DNA from: Variovorax sp. E3
GTDB lineage: Bacteria; Pseudomonadota; Gammaproteobacteria; Burkholderiales; Burkholderiaceae_C
Assembly: GCF_016082275.1 (NCBI RefSeq)
Contig: NZ_MOWM01000004.1
Coordinates: 1-64,000, forward strand
DNA length: 64,000 bases
Reading direction: 5' to 3'
The notes beneath the pieces are model-generated. The model searched no databases. It worked only from the letters and a program-made list of their open reading frames with translations, and was not told the DNA's origin. Positions 28,336 through 36,658 of the stretch are shown piece by piece (position 1 is the first letter of the stretch; each line of letters starts with the position of its first letter). The translations under genes and the position numbers were made by a program.

Positions 28336-28965
28336 TCAGGCAACTTCGGCGACCGGCTGCGCGGCGCGCAGTGCCCTGGTGGTCGACGCGACGCGGCGGC
28401 CCTGGTAAGCGGCGACGGCGAGTTGCTCGGCGCCGGGCATCACCGAGTCCTTGTGCGAGACGTGAGTCGCGCCGTAGGGTGTGCCTGCGGCGAACATGGA
28501 GGCGTCGGCGTAGCCCAGCGGCACGATGATCAGGCCGAGGTGGGCCATGGGGCCGTAGAGCGACAGCAGCGTCGACTCGTTGCCGCCATGCGTCGACGAG
28601 GTAGAGCCGAAGACCGAGCCCACCTTGCCGTTGAGCTTGCCCTGGAACCAGAGGCCGCCGAGCGAGTCGATGTAGGCCTTGAGCTCGGAGGCGATGGAGC
28701 CGAAGCGCGTGGGCGTGCCGAAGATGATCGCGTCAGCCCAGTCGGCATCGGCTTCGGTCGGGGCTTCGTACTTCGCGTTCATCTCGCTGGCGCGCTCAGC
28801 CCAGCCGGGCACCTGGCGCATGACTTCCGGGCCGACGAATTCGCGGGCGCGGCGCATCCGCACTTCGGCGCCCTCGGCCGTTGCGCCCTGCGCGATGGCC
28901 TGGGCGAGAAGCTCGGTGGAGCTGTTGCGGGAATGGAAAGCGATGAGGACCTTGGGTTTGGACAT
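28336..28965 (-). CDS. wrbA: NAD(P)H:quinone oxidoreductase, WrbA type
   Basis: Flavodoxin-like FMN enzyme that reduces quinones by two electrons to hydroquinones, avoiding semiquinone radicals. The 209-residue protein has the FMN-phosphate loop VLIAFHSRNSSTELLA and the WrbA motifs [11 protein letters not shown] and STSSTHGGNESTLLS. It is transcribed after the dioxygenase gene, so it could supply hydroquinone to that enzyme. A second WrbA is encoded at 56298. Confidence 0.9.
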   Translation of the reverse strand: MSKPKVLIAFHSRNSSTELLAQAIAQGATAEGAEVRMRRAREFVGPEVMRQVPGWAERASEMNAKYEAPTEADADWADAIIFGTPTRFGSIASELKAYIDSLGGLWFQGKLNGKVGSVFGSTSSTHGGNESTLLSLYGPMAHLGLIIVPLGYADASMFAAGTPYGATHVSHKDSVMPGAEQLAVAAYQGRRVASTTRALRAAQPVAEVA

Positions 28966-29071
28966 GGGTAACCTGTGTGTTGAAACAAAAGAAAGTCTTC
29001 GCCCCCCGGGCGTTCGGTGGGCAAGAGCGTGCGGAGTTGAAGAAGCGGGGCGGCGGTGCCCCGCGCGGCGC

Positions 29072-30022
29072 TCAGATCGCGATCGGCTCCAGGCGGCCGA
29101 GCAGCTCGTCCTTGCGCTCGCGCAGCCACGGCGGCAGCTGGAACTCGGCGCCGAAGTGGCCGGGCTCCTCGTCGATCGCGAAGCCGATGTCGGTCGTGGC
29201 CGCCTCGAACATCACGCCGCCGGGCATCTTGAAATACATCGAGCGGAAGTAGTTGCGGTTGACCGACTCGGAGGTGTCGATGTGGCCCATCGACATCAGC
29301 TTCTCCTTGATCTGCATCTGCTGCTCGACGCTGTCCACCGCGAAGGCCACGTGGTGGATGGTGCCCTCGCCGTAGATCGACGAACCCTGGTGCCTGTCGG
29401 GCTCGTGCAGAAACTCGACGATGGTGCCGGGCGCGCCGTCCGCGGTTTCGAAGCGGTGGTGCGGGCCGTCGTCGTCGGCGTAGCGAAAGTCCAGCGCGTC
29501 CTGCATGAAGATGATCGATTCCTCTACCTCGCGCAGCGACAGCGTGATGCTGTGCACGCCCCGGATCGCGTATTGCGCGGGGATGTCGTCGGTCGAGCAC
29601 GGTGGACGCTTGTCGCCGTTGCAAGCCACCAGATCGAACTCGATGCCGCATGGGTGCTGGAAGCGCTGGCGCTGCTCGCCGAAGCGCTCGACCACGGTCT
29701 CGTCGAAGCTCACGCCGTGGGCGCGAAAGCGCTCGCGCCAGAAGTCCAGCGAGCCTGCGGGCACGGAGTAGTTGATGACGCGGATCTGCCCCGAGCCGCG
29801 GCGGCCCTTGACGCCTTTCTGCTTGAAGGGAAACGAAGTCACCAGCGTGCCGGCGTCGCCCTGCGCATTGCCGTAATAGAGGTGGTAGACGGGGTCCTCG
29901 CCGTCCAGGAGGACGGTTTTCTTGACCAGACTCTGGCCAAGCAGCTTGACGTAGAAGTCCACGTCTTCCTGTGCGCCGCTGACACAGGCAGTCAGGTGGT
30001 GGAAGCCCTTGATGATCGACAT
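29072..30022 (-). CDS. Ring-cleaving (hydroquinone) dioxygenase, MhqO/LinE/PcpA type
   Basis: Extradiol-type VOC-fold dioxygenase of 316 residues with two glyoxalase-like domains. The Fe(II) ligands are expected in FHHLTACV (domain 1 start), HHVAFAVDS (domain 2) and the Glu of MFEAATTD near the C-terminus, all present. Family members cleave hydroquinone or chlorohydroquinone between ring carbons 1 and 2, producing maleylacetate-type products. MhqO in Bacillus, LinE in Sphingobium and PcpA are the named relatives. It sits between nitroreductase and WrbA genes, with the matching reductase at 26018. Confidence 0.85.
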   Translation of the reverse strand: MSIIKGFHHLTACVSGAQEDVDFYVKLLGQSLVKKTVLLDGEDPVYHLYYGNAQGDAGTLVTSFPFKQKGVKGRRGSGQIRVINYSVPAGSLDFWRERFRAHGVSFDETVVERFGEQRQRFQHPCGIEFDLVACNGDKRPPCSTDDIPAQYAIRGVHSITLSLREVEESIIFMQDALDFRYADDDGPHHRFETADGAPGTIVEFLHEPDRHQGSSIYGEGTIHHVAFAVDSVEQQMQIKEKLMSMGHIDTSESVNRNYFRSMYFKMPGGVMFEAATTDIGFAIDEEPGHFGAEFQLPPWLRERKDELLGRLEPIAI

Positions 30023-30084
30023 GGGAAAAACCTTTCGTTGATGCGAATGAATGCAGCCACTTTCGCGGCGGTGCAATGGCGGGG

Positions 30085-30801
30085 TTACTGCTGGATGAAC
30101 GAAGCGAAGTGCTCGAGCTCCAGCTTTTGCAGCGTCATGCGGTTCTCGGGCAGGCTGTTGTCGGCCCAGCCCATCGACATCCCCGCGATCACCATCTCGC
30201 CTGCGGGAATGCCGAGTTCGGCGCGCAGTACGTGATGCTGCAGCGACCAGATCTGTTGCGGGCAGGTGTCCAGGCCGCGGCCTTTGGCTGCCAGCATCAC
30301 GCTCTGCAGGAAGCAGCCGTAGCACAGCAGGCTGGCCCACTCCAGCTGGCGGTCCATCGTGAAGATGATGCCGACCGGCGCATCGAAGAACAGGAACTGG
30401 CGCTCCACGTCGCGCATGCGCCCGGTCTTGTCGCTGCGGTGCACGCCCTGCGCATCGCCTAGTTGGCCGCGAAAGGTGTTGAAGCGCGTGGCGAACGGGT
30501 CGTGCAGCGGCTGAGGAAAGAACGGGTACTCCGGCGCCAGCTTGTCGTGGTTGGCACGAAACTCCTCCACCGCGGCGGTGGTGACGCGCTTGCGCGCTTC
30601 GCCGGTCACGACATAGCAGCGCCATGGTTGCGTGTTGCTCGAGCTCGGGGCGTATTTCGCCGCCGAGAGAATGTCCTTCACCATGTCGAGCGGAACGGGC
30701 TGGTCGGTGAAGCCGCGCTTGCTGCGCCGCTCCAGGATCAGGTCATCGATATACGGCGTCGTGTGCATTTCCGTGGGCTCCATCAACAGGTTGGCTGACA
30801 T
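30085..30801 (-). CDS. Nitroreductase-family protein
   Basis: FMN-dependent NAD(P)H oxidoreductase of 238 residues. It has the N-terminal RRSKRGF phosphate-binding motif, the SSSNTQPWRCYVVTGE segment and the C-terminal GMSMGWAD motif of the family. It probably reduces nitroaromatics or quinones. It is the first gene of the unit nitroreductase-dioxygenase-WrbA, directly after the promoter at 30845-30916. The start at 30801 is preferred over Met7 and Met12. Confidence 0.85.
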   Translation of the reverse strand: MSANLLMEPTEMHTTPYIDDLILERRSKRGFTDQPVPLDMVKDILSAAKYAPSSSNTQPWRCYVVTGEARKRVTTAAVEEFRANHDKLAPEYPFFPQPLHDPFATRFNTFRGQLGDAQGVHRSDKTGRMRDVERQFLFFDAPVGIIFTMDRQLEWASLLCYGCFLQSVMLAAKGRGLDTCPQQIWSLQHHVLRAELGIPAGEMVIAGMSMGWADNSLPENRMTLQKLELEHFASFIQQ

Positions 30802-30844
30802 GATGTTTTTTGTCTCTCTATGGTTTGGGGATCTGATTCGAGGA

Positions 30845-30916
30845 AATCGTAGGTACGCCGCACGGCGCTGAGAAGCCCTCTTTGGTTGCACGCTCGGTCC
30901 CGAAAACGCGAACGAT
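30845..30916 (-). promoter_or_regulatory. LysR-controlled promoter of the nitroreductase-dioxygenase-WrbA unit (class B)
   Basis: Plus-strand order: AATCGTAGG (30845-30853; TACGAT as -10 on the minus strand), 17 bases, AGAAGC (30871-30876), 18 bases, then CGGTCCCGAAAA-N3-CGAACGAT (30895-30916). The operator and the preceding TTGCACGCT are almost identical to those at 34517-34588, with the same spacing. The operator centre falls near -65, where LysR activators bind. Confidence 0.7.
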
Positions 30917-30934
30917 CGGGGCCGGCGAGCCGGT

Positions 30935-31837
30935 TCACCGGCCTTGGCGAGCCATGTGCGGGCACACGGGCGGCGGGTTGCCGATGAAGGTGCGCGCGGA
31001 CCAGAGCTCCGGGAAGGGAATTTCCTCGAGCGTGGGTGCGAGCCATGCGACGCCCTCGGAGCCGAAGTACGCCGGACGCGCGCCGAAGGTGCGGCGCGTG
31101 GCCATGAGGTGGCGATACTTCCAGTTGCAAAAGCCCTCCGCGATGTCGGCCAGCGTCTCGCCGAGCTGCTGCAGTTCGATGCGGCTGTCGGCGTCCGCGT
31201 AGATGTCGCGCCACACCTGCTCGACCTCCTGGCTGGGCGTGTAGGGTGCACTCAGGTCGCGCGCGAGCAGCGCGGGGGGCACGTTCAATCCTCGACGCTG
31301 CAGATACCCGAGCACGTCGTCGTACAGGCTCGGCTCGGCCAGCGTCTGGTTGAGCTGCGCCCAACGCGGTGGCTGCGGCTCGAAGTGCTGCAGGTGTACC
31401 GCCTGCTTGATGCCCAGCAGGTAGACCATCTGCCGATAAGTCCATCCCTGTAGCGCGGTGTCCTTGCCGTGCGTTGCCACGGCGCGCGACAGGATGGCCA
31501 GCAGGTCGTTGGGCGTCATCCAGTCGATCGAGCGCCAGATGGCCTCGAGCGGCGCCTGGTGGCCGACGATGCGCAGCAGCGCGCGATAGGCCTGCGGCAG
31601 GTTGTCGACGCGCAGAAAGCGCTGAGCCGTCTGCATCTCCTTGATGATGAGCATCCAGTAGAGCTCGGAAACCTGCACATGGACGATCCACGCGTGCTCG
31701 CCAGGATGGTCGCTGACCGTGCGCTGCAGCTGATGCAGCGTGTCGGTCTGGATCCATGCGCTATAGGGGGTCTGGCCTTCGGGGGTGACGCCGGGCTTCG
31801 GGCCCGAAGTGCCGGTGGTGTCGGGGATGTCGTTCAC
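30935..31837 (-). CDS. Tryptophan 2,3-dioxygenase-family protein
   Basis: A 300-residue, largely helical protein. Features seen in the TDO family are the N-terminal VHVQVSELYWMLIIKEMQ helix, FLRVDNLPQAYRALLRIV, and the C-terminal FCNWKYRHLMATRRTFGARP segment resembling the region that carries the proximal heme His. It is shorter and more divergent than classical TDO, so the substrate may be another indole or aromatic. It is transcribed with the amidase and the LinD-like GST (33 bases from the amidase), a combination that suggests turnover of an aromatic amide. No kynurenine pathway gene is nearby. Confidence 0.6.
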   Translation of the reverse strand: MNDIPDTTGTSGPKPGVTPEGQTPYSAWIQTDTLHQLQRTVSDHPGEHAWIVHVQVSELYWMLIIKEMQTAQRFLRVDNLPQAYRALLRIVGHQAPLEAIWRSIDWMTPNDLLAILSRAVATHGKDTALQGWTYRQMVYLLGIKQAVHLQHFEPQPPRWAQLNQTLAEPSLYDDVLGYLQRRGLNVPPALLARDLSAPYTPSQEVEQVWRDIYADADSRIELQQLGETLADIAEGFCNWKYRHLMATRRTFGARPAYFGSEGVAWLAPTLEEIPFPELWSARTFIGNPPPVCPHMARQGR

Positions 31838-31870
31838 GTGGTGCTCCTGGTTGTGTTGATGTGAAAGCTG

Positions 31871-33280
31871 TCAGCGCCTTGGCGCTTCGGTGCCGCGCAG
31901 CACCAACTCCATCTGCCGCGCGACCTGCAGCAGCGCGCCATCGCGGCCGGGCTTGGCCACGACCTGCAGCGCCGCGGGCAACCGGCCGCCACGCACGGGG
32001 AGCGGGATCGAAACCGCGGGAAAGCCGGCCACGTTGAACGGCGCGGTGTAGGTCATCAGCGCCTCGCGCACCGTCCCAGTCCAGGCTCCGATCGCGATCG
32101 AGCTCTCGCCCACGCGTGGTGCGGTACAGGGGCAGGTCGGCAACACGAGAAAGTCGACCGCCGACATGGCGCGGTGCAGGCGCGCGGTGAAGTCGCGTCG
32201 CGTCTGCTGCGCAAGCGCGTAGTCGCCCAGCGTGATCGTCTTCGCGCGCTCCAGCCGGTCGACGGTTTCGCGGCCGTAGAGCGCGGCGATGCGCTGCGCG
32301 TCGTTGTGCCTGAAGTGCCCGACTCCGCCTTCGGTCAGCACGAGGTGTGCGAAGGCCTGCTGCACGCCGTCGAACAGCGTGGTGCCGTCGAGCGCGGTGC
32401 CGTCGAGCATGTCGCAGGAAAAGCCCTGGGCGAGCAGGGCGACGGCGGCATCGAAGGCCCCGGCCACCTCGTTGCTGACCGGCACGGGCGCGATCTCGCG
32501 GACGACGCCCAGGCGTGCGGCCGCACGCGCCTTTCCCTGCGGCACGTCGATGCGCAGCGCGCCCGCAAGGACGACGATGTCGTCGACCGTTTCTCCGAGC
32601 AGGCCGGGGTGATCCAGCGTGGGCGCCAGGCGAAACACACCGCGTGTGGACAGGGTTCCGTAGCTCGGCTTGAAGCCGGCAACGCCGCACAGCGCCGCCG
32701 GTATCCGCACCGAACCGCCGGTGTCCGTGCCCAGACCGGCCGCCACGGCGCCATAGGCGATGGCCGCTGCCGCGCCGCCACTGGAGCCGCCGGGAATCCG
32801 CGTGAGGTCCAGCGGGTTCAGGGTGTCGCCAAAAGTCGCGCTGGCCGTGGTCACGCCCCAGGCGAACTCATGCGTGGTGGTCTTGCCGATGATGATGGCG
32901 CCTTGCTCACGCAGCGATGACACGATCTCGGCATCGGCGGACGGCACATGACCTCTCCACGCGGCCGAGCCATAGCTGGTTTCAACGCCTTGCGTGTCGA
33001 TCAGGTCCTTGACGCCGATGGCCAGCCCCTCGAGCGGCCGCGCCCTGCCTTCCGCATAGCGCTGCTCACTCTCCCGGGCCGCACGCAGCGCACCTTCGCA
33101 GTCGATGGCGGCGAACGCATGCAGCGTGCGCTGGGCTGACTCTGCCGCGTCGAGCGCCTGCTCAACCAGCCCGGACACCGTGATGCGCCCGCCGGCGAGC
33201 GCTTCGAGCGCACGGCGAAGGCCCGGCGCACGGGGGATCACGCTGGATGGCTGCGCGACGTTGTCCGTAAAGGCGTTCAC
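31871..33280 (-). CDS. Amidase (amidase signature family)
   Basis: Ser-cisSer-Lys amidase of 469 residues. The catalytic Lys lies in IGVKDLIDTQG, the cis-Ser in PGGSSGGAAAA and the nucleophile Ser in TDTGGSVRIPAA, so all three are present. It is too short and lacks the partners for GatA. It is the middle gene of the unit GST-amidase-TDO-like, which follows the promoter at 34517. The physiological amide is unknown. Confidence 0.87.
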   Translation of the reverse strand: MNAFTDNVAQPSSVIPRAPGLRRALEALAGGRITVSGLVEQALDAAESAQRTLHAFAAIDCEGALRAARESEQRYAEGRARPLEGLAIGVKDLIDTQGVETSYGSAAWRGHVPSADAEIVSSLREQGAIIIGKTTTHEFAWGVTTASATFGDTLNPLDLTRIPGGSSGGAAAAIAYGAVAAGLGTDTGGSVRIPAALCGVAGFKPSYGTLSTRGVFRLAPTLDHPGLLGETVDDIVVLAGALRIDVPQGKARAAARLGVVREIAPVPVSNEVAGAFDAAVALLAQGFSCDMLDGTALDGTTLFDGVQQAFAHLVLTEGGVGHFRHNDAQRIAALYGRETVDRLERAKTITLGDYALAQQTRRDFTARLHRAMSAVDFLVLPTCPCTAPRVGESSIAIGAWTGTVREALMTYTAPFNVAGFPAVSIPLPVRGGRLPAALQVVAKPGRDGALLQVARQMELVLRGTEAPRR

Positions 33281-33384
33281 GTGGGCTCCGGTTCAGAAAG
33301 ACGATGGATGGAAACGCAAGACGAGCGCCTCCCCTCGCGGCGTCGAACGCCGCGAGACCGGAAGCTCGGAAACGCTGTTGAAAC

Positions 33385-34437
33385 TCAGGCGGCGGCGACT
33401 GCCGTGCAGTCCGCCACGGCGTCCATGTAGCGCGAGGGCGGCATCGAGGCGATCGACGCGCCGATGGCTTCCTTGCACAGTGAGGGCCGCTTGCAAAGCG
33501 CGTCGAAGTAGTGCGCCACGTTAGGCAACGCGTCCCACATCGAAGAGAGGCCGAGGTAGTTGATGCGCACGAGGTTCACGCCCCACAGCACGTCGGCCAG
33601 CGAGAAGAGATGGCCGTTGGTGAACGCGAAAGCCCCGGCCGCGAGATCGCGCTCCAGGTCCGCCAGCAGCGCGCCCGTATGCTCGCGCGCGGCGCGCTGG
33701 AAGGCGGGGTCGTGACAGACCTTCTTGCCCCCGGTCTCCTTCACGATCTTGGCGCGATAGGCCGCCACGAGCTCGGGCTCGTCGGCGTTTTCCTGGATCA
33801 GGCGTTCGAGCGCCATGACCTTGTAGTCGTACACCGTCTGCATCGATGCCTTGAGCGGGTCGGGCCTCAGGTCCGCATCGGGGTGGAAGCCATAGAGCAG
33901 CGCGCCGTTGGAAATCCTGTCGACGATGCCGACCTGGCGCATCACTTCGCCGCGCGCCTGGGGTTCGTCGGGAACCAGTTGCAGCGGCTGGCGAGAAACC
34001 GCGTCCAGGTAGGTGCAGATGCGCTGCGAATCGGCGATCACGCGGCCGGCTTCATAGTCCACCAGCAGCGGCACGACGCAAGGGTCGAAGCCTTCGCTTT
34101 CCACGGAAGTGCGTCCGCTGTATCCCGACACGAAGGCGCGGCCCAGCTCGCGACCCGCGAACAGGCGCAGCCGGATGTAGGCGGGGCTGTAGTGCTCGGC
34201 GGGGACCAGTCCGTCAGTACCCATCGTGCTCAGGATGAGCATGTCGTTCGAGCGGTAGGGCAGTGCCTTCTCATGCAGCACCGTGCGTACCTTCTGCGAG
34301 CACAGCGAACTGGCTGCGTGGAAGAGTTCGAAGCGCGGGTTCGCGTCGCGGCCCACCAGGGTCGTGCGGTGGGGGTCCTGCACGGCGGCGCGGGCGGCGG
34401 CTGTCATGTCCATCAATGGGGCGGGGGGCGTCATCAC
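33385..34437 (-). CDS. Glutathione S-transferase-family protein, LinD-like
   Basis: Unusually long GST-fold protein (350 residues; typical GSTs have 200-230). The N-terminal thioredoxin-fold domain contains FHAASSLCSQKVRTVL with a Cys/Ser in the position of the catalytic residue, and IADSQRICTYLD is the glutathione gamma-Glu-binding segment. Length and motif resemble LinD, the glutathione-dependent reductive dehalogenase of dichlorohydroquinone, which works with LinE and LinF relatives also present here. I assign the subfamily from memory, so confidence in LinD itself is modest. It is the first gene after the promoter at 34517. Confidence 0.7.
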   Translation of the reverse strand: MMTPPAPLMDMTAAARAAVQDPHRTTLVGRDANPRFELFHAASSLCSQKVRTVLHEKALPYRSNDMLILSTMGTDGLVPAEHYSPAYIRLRLFAGRELGRAFVSGYSGRTSVESEGFDPCVVPLLVDYEAGRVIADSQRICTYLDAVSRQPLQLVPDEPQARGEVMRQVGIVDRISNGALLYGFHPDADLRPDPLKASMQTVYDYKVMALERLIQENADEPELVAAYRAKIVKETGGKKVCHDPAFQRAAREHTGALLADLERDLAAGAFAFTNGHLFSLADVLWGVNLVRINYLGLSSMWDALPNVAHYFDALCKRPSLCKEAIGASIASMPPSRYMDAVADCTAVAAA

Positions 34438-34516
34438 GTTCCTCTCATCGGCCTGTACTGCAGGCGCACCAACTGTCGATCGGCGGGGTTGCCTTCAAGC
34501 GTGTTGAAGACAGCCG

Positions 34517-34588
34517 AATCGTAGGTAGCCTGGTGTCGAGTGAGAAGGCGTCAAAGCTTGCACGCTCGGTCCCGAAAATCCGAACGAT
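34517..34588 (-). promoter_or_regulatory. LysR-controlled promoter of the GST-amidase-TDO-like unit (class B)
   Basis: Plus-strand order: AATCGTAGG (34517-34525; TACGAT as -10), 17 bases, AGAAGG (34543-34548), 18 bases, then CGGTCCCGAAAA-N3-CGAACGAT (34567-34588). The same operator and spacing occur at 30845-30916. TCGG-N10-CCGA symmetry is visible in the operator. Confidence 0.7.
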
Positions 34589-34601
34589 GCGTTGGTGCGC
34601 G

Positions 34602-35225
34602 TCAGAGTTCGGACGCTGCGGCGGCCTCAGGGATCAGCGGCACCCAGCGCGGCTGCCCCTGTACGCGCGTGACCCATGCGCCGATGCCGGCGAAGCGCGA
34701 CATCGCATAGCCGCCTTGCGCGGCCAGCGACACGTAGGTGGACGCGGCCAGGTCCGCGATGGTGTAGCGCTCGTCCACGAGCCAGGTGCGCTCGTGCAGC
34801 CAACGGTCGAGTTTTTCCAGCGCCAGGTAGCCCTCGGCGTGGAAGCGCGCGATGTCCTGTTGTCTGTCGTCGGCCATGCCGTACAGATGCAGCACACGTG
34901 GCGTGGCGATGTTCTTCTGAAGGTCGGCCTGCTCGAAGAAGAGCCAACTGAGCACTTCGGCGCGAAGGTACCCATCGTCGGGCAGGTAGGGTGTGCCCTG
35001 CGCGAGGTACAGCAGGATGGCGCCCGACTCGACGACCGGCCGCCCGTCTTCCAGCATCAGCACCGGAACGCGTTCGAAACGGCTGATCGCGCGAAAGTCC
35101 GGCTCGTGGGTATCGCCCTTGCCGATGTCCAGCGTGACGCGCTCGTAGGGCAGGCCGAGCTGGCTCAGGAGGATGCGGATCTTCCACGAGTTGCCGGAGA
35201 GACGGCTGTCATACAGGCGCAGCAT
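34602..35225 (-). CDS. Glutathione S-transferase
   Basis: Ordinary cytosolic GST of 207 residues. The N-terminal domain has YDSRLSGNSWKIRILL with a Ser/Asn near the catalytic position, the cis-Pro motif VPVLMLEDG and the glutathione-binding VVESGAILLYLA; the C-terminal helical domain has the N-capping YTIADLA. I chose the ATG at 35225 since the open frame upstream adds no domain. It lies directly before the class B promoter of the LinD-like gene and could act on the same quinone conjugates. Confidence 0.85.
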   Translation of the reverse strand: MLRLYDSRLSGNSWKIRILLSQLGLPYERVTLDIGKGDTHEPDFRAISRFERVPVLMLEDGRPVVESGAILLYLAQGTPYLPDDGYLRAEVLSWLFFEQADLQKNIATPRVLHLYGMADDRQQDIARFHAEGYLALEKLDRWLHERTWLVDERYTIADLAASTYVSLAAQGGYAMSRFAGIGAWVTRVQGQPRWVPLIPEAAAASEL

Positions 35226-35437
35226 GGTGAGGTTCCATCGGGGTGGGCACGCGGGGTGTTGCGCGGATTGTCGCCGCCTTGCGCGGACCCTGCAAAAGAG
35301 AGAGGCCTTTGCCGAACCATCGGCCGCTGTGCACATGTGGCCTGGCACTTAACGTGGATTCAGGTGGCCCGCCCGATGCGGCCGCCCGCTGCGAAGCAGC
35401 ACCCACCCTCTCACTGAACCCTTCACAAAGGAACGAC

Positions 35438-35896
35438 ATGAACCACCCCCGACTGCCCTGGACCGAAATTTCTCCCAAGTCCTACCAGGCGATGGCCGGC
35501 GTCAACGGCTCGCTCGCCAAATCGACGCTGGGCCATTCGCTGATGGAACTTGTGCAAACGCGCGTCTCCCAGATCAACGGCTGCGCCTTCTGCCTGGACA
35601 TGCATGCGCGTGACCTGCGCAAGCACGGCGAGACCTGGCAACGCCTGAACAGCCTCTCGACCTGGCGCGAGGTGAGCTTCTACGATGCGCGCGAACGCGC
35701 GGCCCTGGCCTGGGCCGAAGTGCTCACGCGCCTGGCCGACCAGCACGGCGATCAGGACACGGCCTACGAAGCGCTGAAGAAGCACTTCAACGACCAGGAG
35801 ATCGTGGAACTGAGCTGGACCATCGCCGCCATCAATGCGTGGAACCGCCTGGCGGTGGGCATGCGCACGCCGCCTTCGGACCAGCCGCTGGAGTAA
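35438..35896 (+). CDS. AhpD-like carboxymuconolactone decarboxylase-family protein
   Basis: Small antioxidant or decarboxylase-like protein of 152 residues. The motif INGCAFCLDMHARDLR holds the CxxC and His of the AhpD active site, which relays electrons to peroxiredoxins, so a peroxidase role is favoured over decarboxylation. AAAGGA precedes the chosen ATG at 35438. It is a single plus-strand gene closed by a strong terminator, among minus-strand operons. A relative is encoded at 47635. Confidence 0.88.
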   Translation: MNHPRLPWTEISPKSYQAMAGVNGSLAKSTLGHSLMELVQTRVSQINGCAFCLDMHARDLRKHGETWQRLNSLSTWREVSFYDARERAALAWAEVLTRLADQHGDQDTAYEALKKHFNDQEIVELSWTIAAINAWNRLAVGMRTPPSDQPLE

Positions 35897-35902
35897 GCAG
35901 CA

Positions 35903-35934
35903 ACAGCCGGCGTCTCGCGACGCCGGCTGTTTTT
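35903..35934 (+). terminator. Rho-independent terminator after the AhpD-like gene
   Basis: A 12-bp perfect stem ACAGCCGGCGTC / GACGCCGGCTGT with a TCGC loop is followed by TTTT. It starts 6 bases after the stop codon and separates this gene from the convergent dienelactone hydrolase. Confidence 0.88.
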
Positions 35935-35949
35935 GCGCAAAGGAATTGT

Positions 35950-36651
35950 TCAGGATTTCTTCAGGTACAGCGCCAGGAACGCATCGGTTCTGCCGTTGGC
36001 CAGCGCGGCCGCTTCGGCGTCGTAGCTGATGCCACGATGCCGCGCGAACGCGTGGTGGCATCCAGGGTAGTTGTAGACCTGGACCTGCGAGAGATCTTGC
36101 AGCGCTGTGGTGATCTTCTGCTGTGCTTCGGCCGGAATGTACTCGTCCTCCTGAGCAAGATGAATCAGCATCGGGCTGTGGACGCCGCCGGCCTCCTCGA
36201 GGTGCTTGTCGGCGTTGCCGGGGTAGTAGGCCACCGCCGCGTCGACGCCGACGCGCGCGGCTGTCAAATAGGTCAGAAGCCCGCCCAGGCAGTAGCCGAC
36301 AACCCCGACCCGGCCTGTCGCGTCAGGCAGTGCGCGTGCTGCCTCCAGCGTGGCGACGATGTCACGCACGCCGGCGTCGAGGTCGAACGCGTTGTACAGC
36401 GCCAGTGCCTTCGCGCGCTCGACCTCGGTCTGGTCGGTCATGTCGACGCCGGGTTCCTGCCGCCAGAACAGGTCAGGGCTGATCGCTAGGTAACCCTTCG
36501 CCGCGAGTTCATCGCAGGACTGACGCATGTCGGCATTCACGCCGAACACTTCGTGAATAACGACGACGGCCGGCGCCGGCAGGACCCGCGGGCGGGCGAT
36601 ATACGCTATGAAGGCGCCGTCGGAGGTGGTGATCCGGAGCTGGTTGTGCAT
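35950..36651 (-). CDS. Dienelactone hydrolase-family protein
   Basis: Alpha/beta hydrolase of the dienelactone hydrolase (ClcD) type, 233 residues. The nucleophile is Cys in VGYCLGGLL, with the acid residue in AQEDEYIP and the His in GCHHAFARH. Such enzymes open dienelactone to maleylacetate in chlorocatechol degradation, which fits the maleylacetate reductase at 26018, although many act on other lactones or esters. It starts 7 bases after the preceding gene's stop, as the last gene of the unit led by promoter 38619-38690. Confidence 0.88.
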   Translation of the reverse strand: MHNQLRITTSDGAFIAYIARPRVLPAPAVVVIHEVFGVNADMRQSCDELAAKGYLAISPDLFWRQEPGVDMTDQTEVERAKALALYNAFDLDAGVRDIVATLEAARALPDATGRVGVVGYCLGGLLTYLTAARVGVDAAVAYYPGNADKHLEEAGGVHSPMLIHLAQEDEYIPAEAQQKITTALQDLSQVQVYNYPGCHHAFARHRGISYDAEAAALANGRTDAFLALYLKKS

Positions 36652-36658
36652 GGTGTGT

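Noticed and set aside
35260-35335. A possible further promoter of the shared chassis upstream of the GST at 34602
   Set aside because: A loose -10 (GACAAT) can be aligned at the right distance, but neither the middle box nor the operator matches any class, so I did not count it.
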